This document shows, piece by piece, positions 1 to 4,083 of a stretch of 6,684 bases of DNA (position 1 is the first letter of the stretch; every line of letters starts with the position of its first letter). The stretch lies in the NCBI GenBank assembly GCA_002506745.1, contig DAYE01000008.1, positions 1 to 6,684 of the forward strand. Reading direction: 5' to 3'. The notes beneath the pieces were generated by a model that made no database searches, was not told the origin of the DNA, and saw nothing but the letters and a program-made list of their open reading frames with translations. Both the position numbers and the translations under genes were made by a program. This stretch comes from Euryarchaeota archaeon UBA33 (lineage in GTDB: Archaea > Thermoplasmatota > E2 > DHVEG-1).

Positions 1-666
1 GATGATCATATGAAACTGAGTGTTCGAGGAAAACCATTATACGACGAGCTACGACAACGACGGTGCAAAGATGACATCATGTTATTTTTCCAGGCACGAA
101 TCGATGATATCGCACAACATCCTGATCTGATTGAAAAACTCAGAGACGTCGGGACGTATTGGATTCTCTGTGGGGTTGAAACAAATTCACAAGAGATGTT
201 AAATGAATATAAGAAAGGAATTAAAATACAAGATGCGTATCAGGCGATGAAAATACTCAAGCAAAAAGATATTTTCTCTCAAGCGATGTTTGTGATTGGG
301 GGGCGCAAAGATTCTCATGAGTCTATTGAACGACTCCGACAGTACTCTAACGATCTTTATCCTGATATTGCGATTTATACCGCGCTCACTCCGTTTCCGG
401 GGACTATGTATTATGAGACTGCGAAGAAAAACGGGTGGATTGAGGATACAAATTATACCAATTATGATATGGCGCATGCGATCATGCCAACAGAAACACT
501 AACACGAAAGGAAGTCCAAGAGGAACTCTGGCGTTGCTATCGTACGTTTTATGGATCACTGACCCGAAGCATCACGGGGGTGCTAGCGAAAAATAAACTA
601 AAACGGACAATGTACCATCATATGGCTGGACAGTTCGTCCTTGAGAAATTCAGGAGATTAATTTGA
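1..666 (+). CDS. Radical SAM protein (B12-binding type), C-terminal part, 5' end cut by the window
   Basis: The frame is open to the left edge, and 221 residues are visible before the TGA stop. The opening DDH fits the DDxF element that lies mid-barrel in B12-dependent radical SAM enzymes. It is followed by the barrel strand and glycine motifs WILCGVETNS (about 54-63), FVIGG (97-101) and ALTPFPGT (128-135). A YDMAHAIMPTETLT segment and a C-terminal helix ending in an RTFY-like motif are also typical of this superfamily. The N-terminal half, which should hold the CxxxCxxC [4Fe-4S] cluster site and any cobalamin domain, lies outside the window, so neither can be confirmed. Family members perform radical methylations or ring rearrangements on lipids, tetrapyrroles and other substrates; the substrate here cannot be read. 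The ATG at base 10 is internal and not the start. The gene overlaps the next one by four bases, suggesting co-translation. Confidence 0.87.
   Translation, partial: DDHMKLSVRGKPLYDELRQRRCKDDIMLFFQARIDDIAQHPDLIEKLRDVGTYWILCGVETNSQEMLNEYKKGIKIQDAYQAMKILKQKDIFSQAMFVIGGRKDSHESIERLRQYSNDLYPDIAIYTALTPFPGTMYYETAKKNGWIEDTNYTNYDMAHAIMPTETLTRKEVQEELWRCYRTFYGSLTRSITGVLAKNKLKRTMYHHMAGQFVLEKFRRLI
652..658 (+). promoter_or_regulatory. Ribosome binding site for the TTG-started membrane protein
   Basis: AGGAGAT lies inside the last codons of the radical SAM gene, with six bases between GGAG and the TTG at 663. It supports TTG as the real start. The next in-frame ATG is residue 27 and would delete the first membrane segment. 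Confidence 0.65.
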
Positions 667-1376
667 AATACGTAAGAACGCTATCCTTGTATCTTGCATT
701 CTCTTTTATTGCAGCTGTACTGATTACTCTTCTGGTGATTATGACACCCGACCATACCTCACCTATCTCTTTTTTAGAAAAGGTAGGGCTTGCTGGTCTA
801 TTCCTCTTCTGTTGCATCATTGGTATTTCTTTTACGTTACATCCCAATTGGGTACGACGATATTTTTCTAAGTTTAAGGACAAAGAAAAAAATACGCAAC
901 AACAGGTAAAACGATCGTTTCAGGGTCATCACCCAGATTGTCCAACGTTTCAGAATCATACGATTCATTGGAACAAGAAGACCTGGTGTGCAGGATGCCT
1001 TGGCCTCTTCATTGGGTTGTGTGCGTCAATGGTCTTAATGATTCTGTATGTGGTAACTGATTTCCAACTCACAAACATGATGTCTTATCTCTTGATTCTC
1101 CTTGGATTGTTCATTCTTCCTGTTGTGTACATTGAAATTCTGTATCGGAGCAGATATGCGATAGTACATGTTATTATCAACAGTCTCATGTCTCTTAGTT
1201 TTTTCATCATCATCATCGCTGTCGGAGAGCTTACCGGAAAATTTGTGTATGGTTTTTTTACAATATTACTCTGTTTTCTTTGGCTTGATGTCAGAATACA
1301 GCTCTCGAAATGGCATCATGGAAGCCTCTGTAAAAATTGTTTTGAATCCTGTAAAATGTTTCTGACCTTTGATTAA
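663..1376 (+). CDS. Polytopic membrane protein, DUF2085-like, with His/Cys motifs
   Basis: A 237-residue integral membrane protein of unknown function. Hydrophobic segments lie near residues 8-28, 41-60, 110-132, 139-160 and 165-208 (the last probably two spans). Between the second and third there is a polar loop with GHHPDC (88-93), F96, H99 and then CAGC (109-112) leading into GLFIG. This resembles the paired-cysteine motif (CxxC followed by GxxxG) of DUF2085 membrane proteins and of related archaeal hypothetical proteins. A second cluster, C223-x2-C226-x3-C230, sits in the C-terminal tail after WHHGS. The arrangement suggests metal or thiol chemistry at the membrane surface, but this is inference. 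The start is TTG, backed by an AGGAGAT site and a four-base overlap (TTGA) with the upstream radical SAM gene, which argues for an operon. Its TAA stop overlaps the stop of the convergent zinc-ribbon gene. The family match is by motif only. Confidence 0.8.
   Translation: MKYVRTLSLYLAFSFIAAVLITLLVIMTPDHTSPISFLEKVGLAGLFLFCCIIGISFTLHPNWVRRYFSKFKDKEKNTQQQVKRSFQGHHPDCPTFQNHTIHWNKKTWCAGCLGLFIGLCASMVLMILYVVTDFQLTNMMSYLLILLGLFILPVVYIEILYRSRYAIVHVIINSLMSLSFFIIIIAVGELTGKFVYGFFTILLCFLWLDVRIQLSKWHHGSLCKNCFESCKMFLTFD
1332..1336 (-). terminator. Possible T-tract terminator for the 116-residue zinc-ribbon gene
   Basis: Reading the minus strand past the stop at 1373, a run of five T occurs at 1336-1332 inside the convergent membrane-protein gene. 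Short U-tracts can end transcription in archaea. No hairpin precedes it, and five T is weak, so this is only a candidate. Confidence 0.2.
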
Positions 1377-1723
1377 CGTTTAGATATGATTCGAAGGCCG
1401 AAAATGATAATGAAAATCGCAACGACAAAGGCGAAAATCCAGTTCCATTGAACGGAAGTAACCCATGAAAGCTGTGTCGGATAGCTTTTTGCCATATCTT
1501 TGAGGACTACCTCAAACAAAATCGCAAGACCAATAAGGATGATAATGACACCCCAGAACATTGCCCACCCGCGACCGCTTTTTCCACCAGCACATTCTTC
1601 TTCGCATCGTTGATCTCGGTGCCGGTCGTACTCCGGTTTTGAACCGGTCAGCGAAGCACCACAGCTTTTACAAAAGGTTGCATCATCTTCATTTTTTATT
1701 CCACATTTCGCACAATATACCAT
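1373..1723 (-). CDS. Small zinc-ribbon membrane protein (116 aa)
   Basis: The N-terminus is a zinc ribbon with C4-x2-C7 and C18-x2-C21. A charged stretch with C40-x3-C44 (CEEEC) follows, then two predicted membrane helices (about 54-74 and 93-113) and a basic end (ISKR). The layout matches common archaeal zinc-ribbon membrane proteins of unknown role, in which a soluble metal-binding head is tethered to one or two helices. The frame extends upstream to an ATG at 1756. I chose the ATG at 1723 because it has a GGAGG site seven bases ahead, puts the first cysteine at residue 4 as in the neighbouring paralogue, and leaves room for the TATA element at 1763-1770. The first 25 residues match the 232-residue neighbour at 17 positions. 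The gene runs toward and overlaps the DUF2085-like gene by four bases. No function can be assigned beyond membrane-anchored zinc binding. Confidence 0.8.
   Translation of the reverse strand: MVYCAKCGIKNEDDATFCKSCGASLTGSKPEYDRHRDQRCEEECAGGKSGRGWAMFWGVIIILIGLAILFEVVLKDMAKSYPTQLSWVTSVQWNWIFAFVVAIFIIIFGLRIISKR
1669..1723 (-). repeat. Zinc-ribbon module, copy 1 of a diverged direct repeat
   Basis: These 55 bases, coding for about the first 18 residues of the 116-aa protein, align without gaps to 2422-2476. I counted 47 identical positions. They encode the first three cysteines of the ribbon. Beyond this module the two genes show no evident similarity apart from the rest of the ribbon. Confidence 0.7.
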
Positions 1724-1730
1724 ACCTTGG

Positions 1731-1735
1731 CCTCC
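1731..1735 (-). promoter_or_regulatory. Ribosome binding site deciding the start of the 116-aa gene
   Basis: GGAGG on the minus strand lies seven bases before the ATG at 1723, the same spacing as for scpA and scpB in this window. The longer alternative start at 1756 has no comparable site in a good position. Confidence 0.65.
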
Positions 1736-1762
1736 AACCAACCATCTGATAATCAATTATAC

Positions 1763-1770
1763 TATTTATA
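1763..1770 (-). promoter_or_regulatory. Archaeal TATA box for the 116-aa zinc-ribbon gene
   Basis: The minus strand reads TATAAATA within CTATAAATAG, centred about 43 bases before the ATG at 1723 and just past the stop of the preceding gene. With the usual archaeal spacing of about 25 bases to the start site, transcription would begin near 1740, leaving a short leader that still contains the GGAGG site. An A-rich stretch followed by GGC lies just upstream, where TFB would bind, but is not a clear BRE. Confidence 0.55.
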
Positions 1771-1777
1771 GCCTTTT

Positions 1778-2476
1778 TTATGGTTTTTCCTTTTTATCCC
1801 TTGGCAAGCTCATGACTAAAATCACATACCCTAAGAGAAGGACGAAGATAAATATTGTCGGAAGACCATTCTCAAGGGACAGGGCCGCAGTCTGAAGGTC
1901 TGGGACAGTAAAATGAGTGCTTGCATCGTAAAGCATTTTTGAAATGATCCAGAAAAGAAGGACAACAAAAATAGCGTACAAGAGAGGTGAGAACACCTTG
2001 AATTTAAAGAATTTTTTTGATAGATATTGCGTGTAATTTGAAAGCAGGCTCAACGCAAAGAGCGGTAAGATATATACCAACAGGATAGAAGCGACGGTGT
2101 GTATATCGGGGGTCTCTTGATTAGGTAGTTCCATCAGCATGATAACGAAACGAAACACGATCAAAAAAATGAAGCTTTCAAGCAATGGTCCAAATGCGCC
2201 AAAGGTTTTATTATACCAATTCTCAGCATGGTGACTGGCCCGATCCATGCGGTGTTCAAACTGTCGTGCTTCTTTTTGGGTCGTCTCATGAACCTTTTTT
2301 GCAGCCTGCGCCATCTGGTCCCCGACTTTTTTGCCCATCTGTTCCATGTTTTGTGCAAATTGCTTCGCATGTTGTTCAATAGTAGATCCTACATCAGAAT
2401 TCAAGGATACGCCGCAGTGTGTACAAAATGCTGCATCATCACCATTTTTTGTTCCACATTTCGGACAATTCACCAT
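1778..2476 (-). CDS. Zinc-ribbon membrane protein with helical linker and about four membrane helices (232 aa)
   Basis: The protein starts with a zinc ribbon (C4, C7, C18, C21). Next is a charged, Gln-, Lys- and His-rich helical linker (about 31-88), probably a coiled coil or amphipathic helix. Four hydrophobic segments follow near 98-116, 127-147, 161-181 and 205-223, and the protein ends in a basic tail (RDKKEKP). It is probably a multi-spanning membrane protein with its ribbon and linker in the cytoplasm, as inferred from the positive C-terminal end and a metal-binding head without a signal peptide. No known enzyme family is recognised in the membrane part. The start at 2476 is supported by a GGAGAG site six bases ahead and by alignment with the 116-aa paralogue. 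It lies downstream of scpB on the same strand, but a 109-base gap with a TATA-like element suggests separate transcription. Function unknown. Confidence 0.82.
   Translation of the reverse strand: MVNCPKCGTKNGDDAAFCTHCGVSLNSDVGSTIEQHAKQFAQNMEQMGKKVGDQMAQAAKKVHETTQKEARQFEHRMDRASHHAENWYNKTFGAFGPLLESFIFLIVFRFVIMLMELPNQETPDIHTVASILLVYILPLFALSLLSNYTQYLSKKFFKFKVFSPLLYAIFVVLLFWIISKMLYDASTHFTVPDLQTAALSLENGLPTIFIFVLLLGYVILVMSLPRDKKEKP
2422..2476 (-). repeat. Zinc-ribbon module, copy 2 of a diverged direct repeat
   Basis: This is the partner of 1669-1723, in the same orientation and in the same place at the 5' end of the 232-residue zinc-ribbon gene, with 47 of 55 bases identical by eye. The last 44 bases up to the start codon differ at only six places. 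Confidence 0.7.
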
Positions 2477-2482
2477 ATGTTT

Positions 2483-2488
2483 CTCTCC
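2483..2488 (-). promoter_or_regulatory. Ribosome binding site for the 232-aa zinc-ribbon gene
   Basis: GGAGAG on the minus strand is six bases before the ATG at 2476. It fixes the start at the methionine three residues ahead of the first zinc-ribbon cysteine. Confidence 0.55.
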
Positions 2489-2517
2489 ACACTATGAAAT
2501 CATATCGAACCAAACCT

Positions 2518-2527
2518 TAAAAATATA
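2518..2527 (-). promoter_or_regulatory. Candidate archaeal TATA element for the 232-aa gene
   Basis: The minus strand reads TATATTTTTA centred about 46 bases before the ATG at 2476. This is nearly the same distance as the cleaner TATA box of the neighbouring zinc-ribbon gene, and predicts a leader of about 20 bases that includes GGAGAG. It is less canonical than TATAAATA. The T run inside it could instead help end transcription from scpB. Confidence 0.4.
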
Positions 2528-2570
2528 CCTCTTAGGAGAATATGGAGAGACTGGATGGATAACAGCCTTG

Positions 2571-2575
2571 AAAAA
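2571..2575 (-). terminator. Possible T-tract terminator after scpB
   Basis: The minus strand has GGG followed by TTTTT eleven bases past the scpB stop. There is a second T5 at 2523-2519. No stable hairpin is evident. Two short T-tracts in a 109-base gap would fit archaeal termination of the smc-scpA-scpB message, but each is weak. Confidence 0.25.
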
Positions 2576-2585
2576 CCCAATTCTT

Positions 2586-3203
2586 TTACTCCGATTTCAT
2601 TTGAGTCTGAGGAGGTTTTTCATCAGTCATTTGTTCATCAGAGGATGGGTCTTCTTCATCTGCAGGGGAACTTTGCTTTTCCTTCACAACATGCCCTATT
2701 ACCTTTTTTGCTAAAAACTCACGGATCTCCTCAGGTTTTGTCGAATCAATACCAAAATACTCTGGGAATAATCGTGTTGTTGTCAGTACCTCTGTAGCTC
2801 CATGTGGCTCGGAATGAACCAAATGCAAACTCATCAGCTGATCCACATCTCCATAGATCCGTTCCCCTATCATATGACGCAAATTGGACTGTTTTACCGG
2901 CTGGTGAAATGCAATCAACGCCAGGGTTTTTAACAGATCTGTCCGAATCTCTGGTTTTGCCACCATCATCGATTTATCGGTAAATGTCTTTTTCACCTGC
3001 ATGATGAACTTGTTACCCGCTTTTACGATTTCAAGAGAGGTGTCGTCCTTCCGATCAAGGTTATACGATTGCATGAGATGCTCGATAGCATCTGTGACAT
3101 GTTTTGGTGATAACCCGGTTGTCTCCTGGATCTCTTCGACACCAAGTGGTTTGCCTGCAGAGAATAACAATGATTCAACTACGCGATCTTCTTTGACACT
3201 CAT
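2586..3203 (-). CDS. scpB: Segregation and condensation protein B
   Basis: ScpB binds the central part of the kleisin ScpA as a dimer and regulates the SMC ATPase of prokaryotic condensin on the chromosome. The N-terminal winged helix shows VVESLLFSAGKPL (8-20) and a helix-turn-helix near 21-46. The second winged helix runs from about 85 to 150, with LKTLALIAFHQPV (91-103), a conserved position in the family, the recognition-helix region MIGERIYGDVDQL (111-123), and the beta hairpin ending TTTRLFPEYFGI (141-152). The TTxxFxxYFG element is a hallmark of ScpB. The tail after about residue 172 is acidic, rich in Pro, Ser, Glu and Asp, and probably disordered. At 205 residues it is of normal length. 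It follows scpA by 13 bases with a GGTGGAG site filling the gap, so the two are co-transcribed. Confidence 0.94.
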   Translation of the reverse strand: MSVKEDRVVESLLFSAGKPLGVEEIQETTGLSPKHVTDAIEHLMQSYNLDRKDDTSLEIVKAGNKFIMQVKKTFTDKSMMVAKPEIRTDLLKTLALIAFHQPVKQSNLRHMIGERIYGDVDQLMSLHLVHSEPHGATEVLTTTRLFPEYFGIDSTKPEEIREFLAKKVIGHVVKEKQSSPADEEDPSSDEQMTDEKPPQTQMKSE

Positions 3204-3210
3204 ACCTGTT

Positions 3211-3217
3211 CTCCACC
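3211..3217 (-). promoter_or_regulatory. Ribosome binding site for scpB
   Basis: GGTGGAG on the minus strand lies seven bases before the scpB ATG, and its first base is the last base of the scpA TAG stop. Translation ending on scpA would place ribosomes directly on this site. Confidence 0.6.
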
Positions 3218-4083
3218 TATGTATACCCTATCGTTTTAATAAAAATTTCTCCATGCGGGAATTTCTGTTGATGAACAATGATCTTTTTTTCATACGCGAG
3301 GAACAAGATAGAGATAAACGTTTTAATCCGCTCCTCAGCACTCTCGACCTCACAGAGTTCAGTGAAATTCATGGTTTTGTTAGGGAATTTACAGATTCGC
3401 TCCCAGACGGTAGCGACATCCTCTTCTAAATGATCCTCATGGGCTGAGCCTTTCATTGCTTTCCATGCTTTTTGTTCAAGCAGTATCCGTTCTTCTTGTC
3501 GTAAGTGATCAAGCAATTGGTATTGTTCTGATTCTTTCCGGGCTTCATCAAACGCGCTGAGCAGCTCAATAAGGCTGACTTTCCTGGTTGAATCACGTCG
3601 TAACGGCTCCTCAAGAGGGGGCTGCGGCATTTTCATGAGAAGATTGGTATATGAGTACTCGTCATCGTTGGCTAGCCACGAGGAAGTCGGGATATCCTCC
3701 CAGCCGAACCCCTGTTCGATTTCCTCCTCTTTTGTCTCCATGTTTACAACAAGATGATCGCTTTGCATCCGCAGGACCTTCCAAGCCATGTAGATGATCT
3801 TGCCTGCAGTCAGCAAATCGATTTTCTCTTTCTTCGCACGTTTGAGATACATAGTTGAGAAACCGACAAGATCGATATCCCACGGGTTCATATGCTGGTT
3901 CAACACCAAATCAAACGCAAGATACACGGACCGATCAAACGGGTCCTGAATGGATGTAGTCTCACCAGTGGCTGCTGCTTTGGCCATCTCAAGATACTGG
4001 TTCATCCGGGTCATATCATTGTTTTCATCGATCAAAGCCTTATGGAATAATAAATGGCTTATGACGTCATTATCCAGCTCCAT
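3217..4083 (-). CDS. scpA: Segregation and condensation protein A (kleisin)
   Basis: ScpA is the kleisin that links the two heads of an SMC dimer and carries ScpB. The protein has 288 residues. After an N-terminal extension (1-46, including HLLFHKALID) comes the SMC-neck-binding domain: DPFDRSVYLAFDLV (47-60), NPWDIDLVGFSTMYL (66-80), and ITAGK/AWKVLRMQSD-type helices (about 88-110). The linker (112-170) is acidic, with several Trp and Pro residues, and should include the ScpB-binding part. A helical stretch (170-215) leads to the C-terminal winged helix (about 222-285, ATVWERI to IFIKTIG) that binds the SMC head. The frame opens at an ATG at 4131, but the ATG at 4083 is preferred because AGGAGGTG lies seven bases ahead and the extra 16 residues look unlike a domain. 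The gene begins 14 bases before the smc stop, so translational coupling is likely. Confidence 0.93.
   Translation of the reverse strand: MELDNDVISHLLFHKALIDENNDMTRMNQYLEMAKAAATGETTSIQDPFDRSVYLAFDLVLNQHMNPWDIDLVGFSTMYLKRAKKEKIDLLTAGKIIYMAWKVLRMQSDHLVVNMETKEEEIEQGFGWEDIPTSSWLANDDEYSYTNLLMKMPQPPLEEPLRRDSTRKVSLIELLSAFDEARKESEQYQLLDHLRQEERILLEQKAWKAMKGSAHEDHLEEDVATVWERICKFPNKTMNFTELCEVESAEERIKTFISILFLAYEKKIIVHQQKFPHGEIFIKTIGYT

Noticed and set aside
1724..1756. Longer start for the 116-aa zinc-ribbon protein
   Set aside because: It would use up the GGAGG site and most of the leader after the TATA box, and would put 11 residues before the ribbon that the paralogue lacks.
2482..2550. Inverted repeat TCTCTCC / GGAGAGA around the 232-aa gene leader, as a possible switch hiding the ribosome site
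   Set aside because: Only seven bases pair across a loop of about 55, the arm is a generic anti-Shine-Dalgarno sequence, and the upstream arm lies before the predicted transcript start.
2477..2585. Small RNA, riboswitch or tRNA in the longest gap
   Set aside because: The gap is 109 bases, shows no cloverleaf or strong hairpin, and is accounted for by a TATA-like element, a ribosome site and short T-tracts.
2331..2714. Plus-strand frame crossing the gap between scpB and the zinc-ribbon gene
   Set aside because: It runs antisense to two well-supported genes, has cysteine- and phenylalanine-rich low-complexity translation and no recognised motif.
3001..3429. Plus-strand frame opposite the scpA-scpB junction
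   Set aside because: It is antisense to two confident genes and shows no domain or ribosome site.
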